A stretch of DNA of 56,184 nt from JBBQNY01 sp038255255 (GTDB lineage: Bacteria; Pseudomonadota; Gammaproteobacteria; Xanthomonadales; Ahniellaceae), in assembly GCA_038255255.1 (NCBI GenBank), contig JBBSLL010000018.1, forward strand, positions 1 through 56,184. The letters run 5' to 3'. Numbering within the stretch: position 1 is the stretch's first letter; each line of letters opens with the position of its first letter. Below, piece after piece: positions 17,404-27,122 of this stretch. The notes below the pieces were generated by a model, which made no database searches, was not told the DNA's origin, and saw nothing but the letters and a program-made list of their open reading frames with translations. A program made the translations under genes and the position numbers.

Positions 17404-17901
17404 ATGGCGACAATCGACGACTCTGCGCTCGCCACGCTCGCCGAGCAGGTCGGCCGGACGCTGGCATCCCATCACCAGATGCTGGTAACGGCCGAGTCGT
17501 GCACGGGCGGCTGGATCGCGAAGACGGTGACCGACGTGGCTGGATCATCCGCCTGGTTCGATTGTGGCCTGGTCGCCTACAGCTATGAAGCCAAGCAGGC
17601 GATGCTCGGCGTACGCCCCGGGACGCTGGTCGAGCATGGTGCGGTCAGCGAGGAAACCGTGGTGGAGATGGTGTCGGGTGGGCTCGTGCACTCCGGCGCC
17701 TCTATCTGCGTGGCGGTTACCGGCATCGCGGGTCCGGGCGGTGGCACCGTCGAGAAGCCGGTCGGCACCGTGTGGATCGGGTGGAAACGCCGCGGTGGCT
17801 ATCCGCGCACCCAGGTATTCCATTTCGAGGGCGATCGAGACGCCGTTCGCAGCCAGACTGTGGCCGCGGCGCTGTCAGGTCTCGAAAGCATGTTCGCCTG
17901 A
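17404..17901 (+). CDS. pncC: Nicotinamide-nucleotide amidase (CinA C-terminal family)
   Basis: Deamidates nicotinamide mononucleotide to nicotinate mononucleotide, recycling the product of DNA ligase. The 165-residue single-domain protein shows the catalytic TAESCTGGWIAK (Ser/Thr and Lys), the YSYEAKQAMLGV lysine and AVTGIAGPGGGTVEKPVGTVWIG. It is divergent from mutS and upstream of recA, where cinA/pncC is usually found. Of two nearby ATGs, 17404 is favoured because a GGAG lies 6 nt upstream. Confidence 0.93.
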   Translation: MATIDDSALATLAEQVGRTLASHHQMLVTAESCTGGWIAKTVTDVAGSSAWFDCGLVAYSYEAKQAMLGVRPGTLVEHGAVSEETVVEMVSGGLVHSGASICVAVTGIAGPGGGTVEKPVGTVWIGWKRRGGYPRTQVFHFEGDRDAVRSQTVAAALSGLESMFA

Positions 17902-18092
17902 AGCGTCGCGCGCCCGGGGTCGGGCCGGCGTCCGAAATCTCCTACTGCCGGCAGCGGGTTTCGCCCGGCGTGCAGCAGGGGCGTGTGGGATAATTTGTGC
18001 ATCGCGCCTTCGCGCACCGCCAAACATTCTCGCTTGTCTCAGCTGTCGAGATACGACGACTGCAGATTGGCCGCCAATCATCGGAGAAGACT

Positions 18093-19121
<1,029 letters not shown>

Positions 19122-19146
19122 AGCTTTCAAACCCGCAGCGGTCACG

Positions 19147-19689
19147 GTGAACTCCGGCGGCCTCGAGGTGCCGGAGGAGATCGCAGCGCAACCGGAAGAA
19201 CCCGGCGCGCCGCGTGCCGGGCGGGTCCCGGCTACCGCGAGGGCCAGGGCAATCGCGCTGCTGGCCCGGCGCGAGCACTCCTGCGCCGAGCTGACACGCA
19301 AGCTGGTGGAGCGGGGCTTCGATCCCTTCGAATCGGCTGCGGCGGTCCAGGACCTTGCGTCGCGTGACTATCAGAGCGACGTACGATATGCGGACATGCT
19401 GGCCCGGACGCGCATCGCGGACGGGTGGGGTCCCCATCGCATCGAAGCCGACCTGAGAGCCGCCGGGGTCGCTTCGTCGCTGGTCGCCGCGGCGAAGTCC
19501 GATGCGCTCGAGTACCACGCGACCCAGTGGGTCGACGTCGCCCGCGAAGCGCTGCGTCGCCGCGGAAGTGGGCGGGGTAACCTCGCGGCGGAACGCAAGG
19601 CGTTCGCGATGTTGCAGCGGCGCGGCTTCGACGGCGACACTATCCGCGCCGCGTTGCGCCACGAAGCAGCCGGGACCCGAGACGGCTGA
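19147..19689 (+). CDS. recX: Regulatory protein RecX
   Basis: Inhibitor that caps and destabilises RecA filaments. The 180-residue product has the RecX three-helix repeats (ARAIALLARREHSCAELTRKL, then LVERGFDPFESAAAVQDLA, RIADGWGPHRIEADLRAAGV and MLQRRGFDGDTIRAAL). A GTG 25 nt after recA is the only start upstream of the domain; the first 30 residues are low complexity and may not be translated if an internal GTG is used. recA-recX is a conserved pair. Confidence 0.92.
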   Translation: MNSGGLEVPEEIAAQPEEPGAPRAGRVPATARARAIALLARREHSCAELTRKLVERGFDPFESAAAVQDLASRDYQSDVRYADMLARTRIADGWGPHRIEADLRAAGVASSLVAAAKSDALEYHATQWVDVAREALRRRGSGRGNLAAERKAFAMLQRRGFDGDTIRAALRHEAAGTRDG

Positions 19690-19818
19690 ATCCGTGGTCG
19701 CGCGGGCTGCGCTGGTAGACTGCGACGACATCGGCGCGCTTCGATTGCTCGCTCCAGAGCAGCCCCGGATGCTCAACGCCAACCGGGTGCGCGACTGCCT
19801 CCCATACCGACGAACCTA

Positions 19819-22455
19819 ATGAAAACGACCGCCGATATCCGCCAGGATTTTCTCGACTTCTTCCGCGCGCGTGGGCACACCGTCGTGCCTTCGGGCCCGC
19901 TCGTGCCGGGCAACGATCCCACGCTGCTCTTCACCAACGCCGGCATGGTGCAGTTCAAGGACGTGTTCCTCGGCGTCGAGAAGCGCAGCTACCAGCGCGC
20001 CGTGTCCTCGCAGCGTTGCGTGCGAGCCGGCGGCAAGCACAACGACCTGGACCAGGTCGGGTATACAGCGCGCCACCACACGTTCTTCGAGATGCTCGGA
20101 AATTTTTCGTTCGGCGATTATTTCAAGCGGGACGCCATTGTCTGGGCGTGGGAACTCCTGACGCAGGTGTGGAAACTGCCCGCGGAGCGCCTGTGGATCA
20201 CGATCTATCACACCGATGACGAGGCGTATTCCCTCTGGCACGAGCAGGTTGGCGTGCCCGCCGAGCGGATCATCCGTATCGGCGACAACAAGGGCGCGCC
20301 CTTCGCCTCCGACAACTTCTGGCAGATGGCCGATACCGGACCCTGCGGCCCCTGTACCGAGATCTTCTACGACCACGGCGCGCACATCGCCGGCGGCCCC
20401 CCGGGTTCGCCGGACGAGGACGGCGATCGTTTCATCGAGATCTGGAACAACGTCTTCATGCAGTTCGATCGCCAGCCGGACGGCACGCTCCTGCCATTGC
20501 CTGCGCCCTGCGTGGACACGGGCATGGGCCTCGAGCGCATCGCCGCGGTACTGCAGCACGTGCATTCGAATTACGAGATCGACCTGTTCGCGCATCTGAT
20601 CGGTGCCGCCCGGGACGCAACCGCGACGCAGGACCTCGAGAACAAGTCCTTGCGCGTGATCGCAGATCACATCCGTGCCTGCGCGTTCCTCATCGTCGAC
20701 GGAGTCCTCCCGTCCAACGAAGGTCGTGGCTACGTGTTGCGGCGAATCATCCGGCGCGCGTTGCGCCATGGATGGATGCTTGGCGTCCGGCAACCGTTCT
20801 TTGCGCGCATGGTTGCTCCACTGGTCGAAATCATGGGTGCGGCATATCCCGAACTGGTGGCGCAGCAGGCGCACGTCGAGCGCGTGCTCGCTGCCGAGGA
20901 GTCGCGTTTCGCCGAGACACTGGACCAGGGAATGCGCATGCTCGACGCCCTGGTGGCGGGCGGAGGCGCAATACCCGGAGAGGCGGTCTTCAAGCTGTAC
21001 GACACCTACGGGTTTCCCGTGGACCTGACGGCCGACATCGCACGTGAGCGCGGAATCGCGGTGGACCTCGACGGGTTCGAGCAATCCATGTCGGAACAGC
21101 GGCAGCGTGCCCGCGAAGCGAGTCGTTTCGGCTCGGCCGCCTCGTTGTCGGGGGAGGACGTGCGCAAGATGGCGGCGACGGATTTCGCCGGATACGACGA
21201 CCTTTCGCACGCGGATGTGCAGGTGCTCGGCATCGTGCGCGGCGGCGCACTCATCGAGACCGCCAACGAAGGGGACGCCGTTACTGTCATCCTCGACCGC
21301 ACGCCGTTCTACGCCGAGTCGGGCGGCCAGCAGGGCGACCAGGGCATGCTCGAACACGACGGCGCGCGATTCGCCGTTGAAGACACCGTCAAGCTCGCCG
21401 GGCAATTCCATGGCCACGTCGGTCGCGTGCTTGCCGGCCAGCTCAACGCGGGGGATCGCGTCGAGGCGCGGATTGACACCGAACGGAGGCGCGCCGTGGT
21501 GCTGAATCACTCCGCCACGCACCTGCTGCACGCCGCACTGCGCAAGGTTCTTGGAACTCACGTGCAGCAGAAGGGCTCGCTGGTCGCTCCCGACCGATTG
21601 CGATTCGACTTCGCCCACTTCGAGGCAATGAGCGCGGACCAGCTCGCGCGTGTCGAGGATCTCGTGAATGAGGAGATACGCGCCAACCGCGCTGCCGAAA
21701 TCCATCACATGGGCATGCAGGAGGCGATCGAGTTCGGTGCGATGGCGCTGTTCGGCGAAAAATACGGCGAGAATGTGCGCGTCTTGCGTTTGGGCGACTT
21801 TTCGACCGAACTCTGTGGCGGCACGCACGTCTCGCGTACCGGCGACATCGGACTGTTCAAGATCATCAGTGAGTCGGGCATCGCATCTGGCGTGCGACGT
21901 ATCGAGGCCGTGAGCGGCACCGGCGCCCTGCGCTGGTTTGGCGATCGCCTCGCCGTGCTCGAGGAAACCAGCCGCATGCTCGATGCGCGCCCGGAAGACG
22001 TGACCGCCAAGCTCAGGCAACTGTTCGAGCGGCAGCGCATCCTCGAACGCGAACTCGACGCACATCGGGCGAAGGCGACCGGCGACGCACTCGCCGTTGC
22101 TCTCGAAGGAGCGGAGGACGTCATGGGTATTCGGGTGCTCGCGTCACGCATGGATGGTCTCGATGCGAAGTCGCTGCGCGATGCGGTGGACCTGGCGCGG
22201 AACAAGCTCGGCGACGCCGTGGTGATCCTCGCGAGCACCCAGCCTGGAAACAAAGCCGCGCTGGTCGCGGGAGTGAGCGGAACGGCACTGCAAAAGGTCA
22301 AGGCCGGCGAACTTGTCGCGCACGTCGCGGGTCAGATCGGCGGCAAGGGAGGTGGACGACCGGATCTCGCGCAAGGCGGCGGCGAGGATTCACCCGAGCT
22401 GGCGACGATTTTGGGCAACGTCTCAGGCTGGGTACTTCAAAAGCTCCAGGCGTGA
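19819..22455 (+). CDS. alaS: Alanine-tRNA ligase
   Basis: Charges tRNA-Ala and edits mischarged Ser/Gly. The 878-residue, full-length protein shows the class II catalytic domain (MKTTADIRQDFLDFF, TNAGMVQFKDVFLG), the editing-site zinc ligands HSATHLLHAAL and CGGTHVSRTGD, and the C-Ala domain with a GGKGGGRPDLAQGGG motif typical of AlaS. ATG start. It follows recX by 129 nt. A large antisense open frame over it is a codon-bias shadow. Confidence 0.97.
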   Translation: MKTTADIRQDFLDFFRARGHTVVPSGPLVPGNDPTLLFTNAGMVQFKDVFLGVEKRSYQRAVSSQRCVRAGGKHNDLDQVGYTARHHTFFEMLGNFSFGDYFKRDAIVWAWELLTQVWKLPAERLWITIYHTDDEAYSLWHEQVGVPAERIIRIGDNKGAPFASDNFWQMADTGPCGPCTEIFYDHGAHIAGGPPGSPDEDGDRFIEIWNNVFMQFDRQPDGTLLPLPAPCVDTGMGLERIAAVLQHVHSNYEIDLFAHLIGAARDATATQDLENKSLRVIADHIRACAFLIVDGVLPSNEGRGYVLRRIIRRALRHGWMLGVRQPFFARMVAPLVEIMGAAYPELVAQQAHVERVLAAEESRFAETLDQGMRMLDALVAGGGAIPGEAVFKLYDTYGFPVDLTADIARERGIAVDLDGFEQSMSEQRQRAREASRFGSAASLSGEDVRKMAATDFAGYDDLSHADVQVLGIVRGGALIETANEGDAVTVILDRTPFYAESGGQQGDQGMLEHDGARFAVEDTVKLAGQFHGHVGRVLAGQLNAGDRVEARIDTERRRAVVLNHSATHLLHAALRKVLGTHVQQKGSLVAPDRLRFDFAHFEAMSADQLARVEDLVNEEIRANRAAEIHHMGMQEAIEFGAMALFGEKYGENVRVLRLGDFSTELCGGTHVSRTGDIGLFKIISESGIASGVRRIEAVSGTGALRWFGDRLAVLEETSRMLDARPEDVTAKLRQLFERQRILERELDAHRAKATGDALAVALEGAEDVMGIRVLASRMDGLDAKSLRDAVDLARNKLGDAVVILASTQPGNKAALVAGVSGTALQKVKAGELVAHVAGQIGGKGGGRPDLAQGGGEDSPELATILGNVSGWVLQKLQA

Positions 22456-22557
22456 CTTCTGACACCCGGTCATCTGGCTGCGTTGCCGTATCGTTGGCCC
22501 TCTCGAAGGGACTCGCTGCGGCCTGAAGCGCGCACGGGAATGCATCGAGGTTTCGTG

Positions 22558-22586
22558 TTGCCCCGGTTAGTGTCGGGGTCTAGCAT
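22558..22586 (+). promoter_or_regulatory. Candidate sigma-70 promoter of csrA
   Basis: TTGCCC (22558-22563), a 17-bp spacer, then TAGCAT (22581-22586). The spacer contains a 5-bp inverted repeat (CCCCG / CGGGG). A start about 7 nt downstream would give a leader of about 120 nt for csrA carrying two ANGGA motifs, at 22649-22653 and 22690-22694, which are possible CsrA-binding sites for autoregulation. Confidence 0.5.
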
Positions 22587-22712
22587 GATGGGGATCGCCG
22601 GCGGGACGACCGGCGCGGGCGAAGTGCGACGCGCCGCGCGTTTGCGGCAGGGACCAACCCGGCAGGGCTGCTCGGGCGGTTATGTAAATACGGAGCTAGG
22701 AGAACAGCGCCA

Positions 22713-22910
22713 ATGCTGATTCTGACTCGTCGGGTCGGTGAGACCTTGATGATTGGAGACAACGTCACCGTTACCGTACTTGGCGTCAAGGGCAACCAGG
22801 TACGTATCGGGATCAACGCACCGAAGGATCTTCCGGTGCACCGCGAGGAAATCTATCAACGCATCCAGCGCGAACAGGCTGGTGGAGCCGCCCCTGCGGC
22901 CGAGGGCTAA
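22713..22910 (+). CDS. csrA: Carbon storage regulator CsrA (RsmA)
   Basis: Post-transcriptional regulator that binds ANGGA motifs in mRNA leaders as a homodimer. The 65-residue protein starts MLILTRRVGETLMIGD, with the RNA-contact Arg44 equivalent in the VHREEIYQRIQ segment. An AGGAG lies 10 nt before the ATG. lysC, present between alaS and csrA in some gammaproteobacteria, is absent. The gene is followed by tRNA-Ser. Confidence 0.98.
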   Translation: MLILTRRVGETLMIGDNVTVTVLGVKGNQVRIGINAPKDLPVHREEIYQRIQREQAGGAAPAAEG

Positions 22911-23103
22911 GTCTGTAATGGTTGGCCCTTAATCGAGAAGGATTTACCGGCCTGCGGGCCGCGACTTCATGTGATCGGATGCCTCGCTCGTTGCGACGGG
23001 TGGGGTGCTCCGCTACCCTTGCGCGCCGCGAGACCTTCCGAATCGACGGGTTTTGGTACAGCGTCGCCCGTTGCAACCACAGTTCCGAGCGCAAGCAGAA
23101 ATC

Positions 23104-23196
23104 GGAGAGATGCCCGAGAGGCCGAAGGGGCTCCCCTGCTAAGGGAGTATTGGGTTTATAGCCTGATCGAGGGTTCGAATCCCTCTCTCTCCGCCA
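23104..23196 (+). tRNA. tRNA-Ser (GCT)
   Basis: Seven-base-pair acceptor stem (GGAGAGA / TCTCTCC), anticodon stem CTCCC / GGGAG with loop CTGCTAA (anticodon GCT at 23138-23140), a long variable arm, T arm GAGGG-TTCGAAT-CCCTC and an encoded CCA end. It reads AGC/AGU serine codons. Confidence 0.97.
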
Positions 23197-23293
23197 CTTG
23201 CGCTGGAATTGGCGTTGACTGCCATGGTGCAGTCGGAGAAAATGATCGGCTTCGCGCCGAGAGTTCGATTGCGAAGAAAAGCAACAGAATCAA

Positions 23294-23370
23294 GCGCCCG
23301 TAGCTCAGTTGGATAGAGTACCAGGCTACGAACTTGGTGGTCGGGAGTTCGAATCTCTCCGGGCGCGCCA
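23294..23370 (+). tRNA. tRNA-Arg (ACG)
   Basis: Acceptor stem GCGCCCG / CGGGCGC, D arm TAGCTCAGTTGGATAGAGTA, anticodon ACG (23328-23330, read as ICG), T arm GGGAG-TTCGAAT-CTCTC and an encoded CCA. It stands 97 nt after tRNA-Ser, the conserved csrA-serV-argV neighbourhood. Confidence 0.97.
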
Positions 23371-23380
23371 TAAAAGATAG

Positions 23381-23420
23381 AAGGGTCAATGAGTTACAGC
23401 TCATTGGCCCTTTTGTTTTG
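23381..23420 (+). terminator. Rho-independent terminator after tRNA-Arg
   Basis: A 13-bp stem AAGGGTCAATGAG / CTCATTGGCCCTT (one mismatch) with a 6-nt loop, followed by TTGTTTTG. It ends the csrA-tRNA transcription region. Confidence 0.88.
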
Positions 23421-23739
23421 AACGGAAATTCGTTCGTTTCAACGCGCCGCAACAGGCTGCGCACACCTCGGATTCGAAGGCGTGCATTCGTTGCGGGCGC
23501 CACTCGGCACCTTGCACACCTTCATCGCGGTACGCGATTTTCGCGGCGATTCAGACGGGCGAAACTGCACGGCATGGAATGCGTCGCTGGCCTCTCCCTT
23601 GTGGAAGTCAGTGACCGGCCTGGTCAAGTTAGCCGAGTACAACAGCCGTGGTTTTGCCCGCGACGCAACGAATTTCTGGATGCAAATCGAGTGGGCCCGC
23701 TGAGCGAGCCGCGCGCGTAAAGAGTCGGGCGCAGCGGGC
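23421..23739. other. Spacer without a supported gene
   Basis: About 320 bp between the tRNA terminator and the alternative oxidase stop. A 73-codon open frame (GTG start at 23482, stop at 23703, plus strand) has somewhat lower GC than its surroundings. It contains NASLASPLWKSVTGLVKLAE, which I do not recognise. It has no clear ribosome-binding site and could be a gene remnant. Confidence 0.4.
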
Positions 23740-24405
23740 TCAGCTGTCGCCTTGCGCAACCCGATGCGGGGAGCGCAGCAACCGGTCCGCGAAGGTATGG
23801 TTGACGTCGCGATGCTCCGCCTCGTCGGCGCGCACCGCGAGCACCACGTCGCGCAATCGCGCATCCGCCGGCAACTGCCAATAATCGAGCGCGATCTGGG
23901 GCGCCGGCACATTGTCGACGCGGCCAGCGTCGATCTCGCCGAGGTACTGGGTGTAGCTGATCACGGCCTGCTCCTCGAAGTAGCCGACCAGCCGATGGGC
24001 AGTACGGGACGACAGGATGTACAACACGAGAAAGAACGTGAAGAACACGGCCTGCGCCACCATCACGAGCATGCGCTCCAGCCAGTTCGGGCGCGCGATC
24101 TCGATGAAAGTCATGAGGTGCATGCGCTCGTTCTCGGCTTCTTCCATGAGCGTGCGGATCCAGCCCTCGTCGTCGCGCATCCAGCGCAGGCAATGAAGGT
24201 GGATCAGGGCCGCGCCCACCATCCCCGGCACGGCTGCAACGGTTTCCAGCACTATGGCGCGATTGCCGTAGCGTTTGGCGAAGAAGGTGTCGGCGAGAAA
24301 CCGCAGCGCGCGCGTGATCGAAAGCGCGACGCGGTCGGACCAGCCGCACACGTCGTGGTGCACGTCCAGCTCGCGACCGGCGTCCAGTGGCGCGCGGGGT
24401 TGCAT
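23740..24405 (-). CDS. Alternative oxidase (di-iron ubiquinol oxidase)
   Basis: Oxidises ubiquinol and reduces oxygen to water without proton pumping, independent of cytochromes and tolerant of cyanide and nitric oxide. The 221-residue protein has the ordered AOX motifs LETVAAVPGM, EEAENERMHLMTF, VGYFEEQAVISYTQYL and VRADEAEHRDVNH, supplying the Glu and His di-iron ligands, and an amphipathic interfacial segment (MLVMVAQAVFFTFFLVLYIL). ATG at 24405 has AGGAG 6 nt upstream. It is a monocistronic, presumably inner-membrane-associated enzyme. Confidence 0.93.
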   Translation of the reverse strand: MQPRAPLDAGRELDVHHDVCGWSDRVALSITRALRFLADTFFAKRYGNRAIVLETVAAVPGMVGAALIHLHCLRWMRDDEGWIRTLMEEAENERMHLMTFIEIARPNWLERMLVMVAQAVFFTFFLVLYILSSRTAHRLVGYFEEQAVISYTQYLGEIDAGRVDNVPAPQIALDYWQLPADARLRDVVLAVRADEAEHRDVNHTFADRLLRSPHRVAQGDS

Positions 24406-24537
24406 CTGCTTCTCCTTGTGATGAGCCGAGGCTGGACAGGGCCTGGGTGCCGCAAGCACCTGATCCCACAATTGGGCCCGAATTCGTGCAATTCAATCGT
24501 TGCAGGATCTTCAGACCGAGCCAGTCGGCGACGCGGA

Positions 24538-24660
24538 ATGGGGTGCACGCGGATCATCATGGGGACGCGGGGACTGGGCGAGGGCGGGAGTTTTTTCCTG
24601 GGTTCGGTCGCCGTGAAAATCGTGCATCTCGCCGGAATACCGGTCACGCTGGTCAAGTAA
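24538..24660 (+). pseudogene. Universal stress protein remnant (C-terminal end only)
   Basis: In one plus-strand frame the segment GCTRIIMGTRGLGEGGSF followed by FLGSVAVKIVHLAGIPVTLVK and a stop matches the last 38 or so residues of the UspA fold: the G-2X-G-9X-G-(S/T) nucleotide-binding motif and the final V-x-H-L-A-x-x-P-V-T-L-V-K strand. The preceding sequence lacks the N-terminal three quarters and has no start, so this is a truncated gene. It lies 106 bp before an intact tandem USP gene. Confidence 0.7.
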
Positions 24661-24766
24661 CTGGAAGCACCCTGGCGGCGCTGGGACCGCATTACTTGAT
24701 CCAGCGCGACGCGATCACTACGCAAAGAACACCAGAATCCACAATTCCAGTAAGGGGAGCGACCCG

Positions 24767-25756
24767 ATGTACAAGCGGATCCTGTTGGCCACCGACGGTG
24801 CGGTGCTTGCAATGGCCGCCGTGCAGCGGGGCATTCGCCTGGCGAGCAGGTTGGGTGCGGCTGTCGTGGTCGTCTACGCATCGCCAGCAACTTCCAAACC
24901 GGGAACGCCGATTGCCGACGCCGCGGTTGCCCGGCACTTGAATGCCGTTCGCGCAGACGCCAAACGGGCAGGGGTCGAATGCACCGTGTTGCACCTGGAG
25001 GGGCTGCGTCCCGCAGATGCCATCGTTGCCTCGGCCAAGGCGGAATTTTGCGACCTGGTGGTAGTGGGCTCGCACGGGCGCCCTGCGTCCGAACAGTTGT
25101 GGCTCGGATCGGTGACCACGCGAGTGCTGGCGACCTGCTCGATCCCGGTGCTGGTGTATCGCGCCGGGCTTTTGCGGGGCCAGAAGACTGGCGCGGCGGA
25201 CATGTATCGCCGCATTCTGGTTTGCACGGATGGCTCGGCACTTTCCACATTGGCCGCGAAACACGCGGTGGGGCTCGCCAAGGGGCTCGACGCCAGCCTG
25301 CACGCGGTCTATGTAACGCCACCCTTCCTGCCGCCCGAGGGATTCGAAGCCTCACCGCTGATGCCGCTGATCCGGAAGCACGTATCCGAGACTCGCGCCG
25401 TAGCCAGCCGGCATCTTGGCGCCATCGCTCGCCGTGCGGAACGCGCGGGCGTGGAGTGCAAGACGCATCACGTCGGCGGCATGTCCGCCGCACGCATGAT
25501 TGTCGACACCGCACGACGAACCCGCTGCGACCTGGTCGTCATGGGTTCTCATGGGCGCGACCGCATCAAGCAGGTGCTGCTGGGTTCGGTAACCACCCGG
25601 GTGCTCGAGACAAGCGCCATCTCGGTACTGGTTGCGCGCCAGGATGTCGAGCAGGCAACACGCGGCGAGAAGATCGCCCTTGAGCGCAAGCATGTACCGC
25701 CCCCCTCGCCAAGGACTCCGGCAGTTGCCGGCGGTACCTCACGCAAAGGCGCGTAG
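24767..25756 (+). CDS. Tandem universal stress protein (two UspA domains)
   Basis: A 329-residue cytoplasmic protein with two UspA domains: residues 1-125 (MYKRILLATDGAVLA ... VVVGSHGRPASEQLWLGSVT) and about 145-290 (MYRRILVCTDGSALS ... VVMGSHGRDRIKQVLLGSVT). Both domains keep the nucleotide-binding G-x-x-G-R-x(9)-G-S pattern, so ATP binding is likely. A 40-residue Pro- and Lys-rich tail follows. ATG is preceded by AGGGGAG. Function in stress survival is inferred from the family. Neighbouring alternative oxidase and a USP remnant suggest a respiration/stress group. Confidence 0.9.
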   Translation: MYKRILLATDGAVLAMAAVQRGIRLASRLGAAVVVVYASPATSKPGTPIADAAVARHLNAVRADAKRAGVECTVLHLEGLRPADAIVASAKAEFCDLVVVGSHGRPASEQLWLGSVTTRVLATCSIPVLVYRAGLLRGQKTGAADMYRRILVCTDGSALSTLAAKHAVGLAKGLDASLHAVYVTPPFLPPEGFEASPLMPLIRKHVSETRAVASRHLGAIARRAERAGVECKTHHVGGMSAARMIVDTARRTRCDLVVMGSHGRDRIKQVLLGSVTTRVLETSAISVLVARQDVEQATRGEKIALERKHVPPPSPRTPAVAGGTSRKGA

Positions 25757-25904
25757 CAACCACCCCAGCGGATGGTCGGCGCGGGCGATGCCGAACATGA
25801 GGGCGAACACCAGCAGTGCCGCGAAGTAACAGACGGCGCGCGCGCAGCCCGAATATCGTCCCGCGCCTGACTTCGCGCCAAGTCAACCGGAATCGCAATT
25901 CGGC

Positions 25905-27122
25905 TCAGTCGTCGCCCTGCAGGTCAGGCGTCATGGGCACGACCCCCGACAGCAGCACCGTCGTGCCATTGACGATATCCACGCGCTGTCCGCGAGGATC
26001 GAAGTCGAGCAACAGCTTTCCGGGTTCGACGGGTGCGCGAAATTCGAGCTCACCCTGGAGGCGCGTCCCAACGAGTGTTACCCGCAGCCGGCCACGTTCG
26101 ATTCCTCCGACCCTGACCGCGTACTCACCCGCAGCGATGTCCTCGGCTTCGACTTTGAACTCGACGGACGTCGCGCGTTGCTCCAGCTCCGCGTCTCCGT
26201 CTCCGGCGCCGCCGCCTGTCGGCAGCAGACGCGCGGTGTAAACGCCGGAACCCGTTGGCGGGGGCGTGCCTGGCGGCGGTGCCGTATTGGACGTCGTGGC
26301 AACCGTTACCGACAGGTATGTCGTGCCCCCGCGTCGCAATGACACTGTCTGGCCGCGCGGATCGAAGTCCAGGAGTAGATTCCCGGATTCAACCGGGCTT
26401 CGAAATTCAACTTCCCCGCGGGTTCCTCCGGGAATCGCTGTTACGGACAGGATCGCGCGCGCCTGGCTGCCGACAACCAGGTCGTACGGCCCGGTTGGGA
26501 GGTCCTCGGCTTCCACATCGAATTCTGTTCGCGACGCGCGCTGGTCGAACTTGATGTGACCGCTGGCTGCGGGCGCCACACCTGTATTGGTAAATGCCTG
26601 GTTGATCAGTATTTCGGCGGCACCGGTGTTGACATCATCCGAAACCCCGCCGGTGCAAGCACTTCCAAACAACTGGGTGAGCCGAGTTATGGGCATGCTG
26701 CCCGCGCCGTAGCCCGGGAGCGCCGGCGACCACGCGACGCTGCCGTTATTGCAGTCGGTGAAGCGCACATCGAGAGTTCCCCACGGGCGCCGCAGCACCT
26801 GTGCGGGATCGAAGCTGTTGCCGAAGCGACCGCCACTCACGATCTGCGTGTCCAGCAAGGCCCGGTCGCCGATGACGGGCCCTTGGCCCACCAGCCAGAC
26901 CGGCGCTCCGCTCGCGTCGAACGTGTACCAGAACGCGATCATGGACTTGCCGCTCGCGCTATCGATCACTTCGATGTTGAATCCGTGGCCCGAGTGAGCA
27001 GGGTCGAACCAGCTCGCCGTGAAGTTGCGCGTGATCGATATCGCATCGACGTGAGCGGCGGCCAGGAGAGAGGCGGCGCCGATGGCGACGCTCAGCGCGC
27101 GAGCAATAGGACTGATCGACAT
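25905..27122 (-). CDS. Secreted repeat protein of unknown function
   Basis: A 405-residue protein with a clear signal peptide (MSISPIARALSVAIGAASLL, cleavage near AHVDA). A first module (about residues 30-150) contains SWFDPAHSGHGFNIEVI, FWYTFDASGAPVWLVGQG and LTQLFGSACTG; such modules are common in secreted proteins of Lysobacter- and Dokdonella-like bacteria. Two tandem copies of a second module follow, each with EFDVEAEDL/EFKVEAEDI, E(F/L)EFR(S/A)PVE and LLLDFDPRGQ. ATG is preceded by GAGG. The function is unknown; the repeated beta-rich module could be adhesive or ligand-binding. Confidence 0.75.
   Translation of the reverse strand: MSISPIARALSVAIGAASLLAAAHVDAISITRNFTASWFDPAHSGHGFNIEVIDSASGKSMIAFWYTFDASGAPVWLVGQGPVIGDRALLDTQIVSGGRFGNSFDPAQVLRRPWGTLDVRFTDCNNGSVAWSPALPGYGAGSMPITRLTQLFGSACTGGVSDDVNTGAAEILINQAFTNTGVAPAASGHIKFDQRASRTEFDVEAEDLPTGPYDLVVGSQARAILSVTAIPGGTRGEVEFRSPVESGNLLLDFDPRGQTVSLRRGGTTYLSVTVATTSNTAPPPGTPPPTGSGVYTARLLPTGGGAGDGDAELEQRATSVEFKVEAEDIAAGEYAVRVGGIERGRLRVTLVGTRLQGELEFRAPVEPGKLLLDFDPRGQRVDIVNGTTVLLSGVVPMTPDLQGDD

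Noticed and set aside
17902..18092. LexA operator upstream of recA
   Set aside because: Neither CTGT-N8-ACAG nor GTAC-N8-GTAC is present; CTGTCGAGATACGACG is not a convincing match.
19816..22065. A 749-codon minus-strand frame opposite alaS
   Set aside because: Shadow frame produced by high third-position GC; alaS on the plus strand is unambiguous.
23294..23370. tRNA-Arg as an integration site for an island covering 23.4-27.6 kb
   Set aside because: No direct repeat of the tRNA 3' end and no integrase was found downstream.
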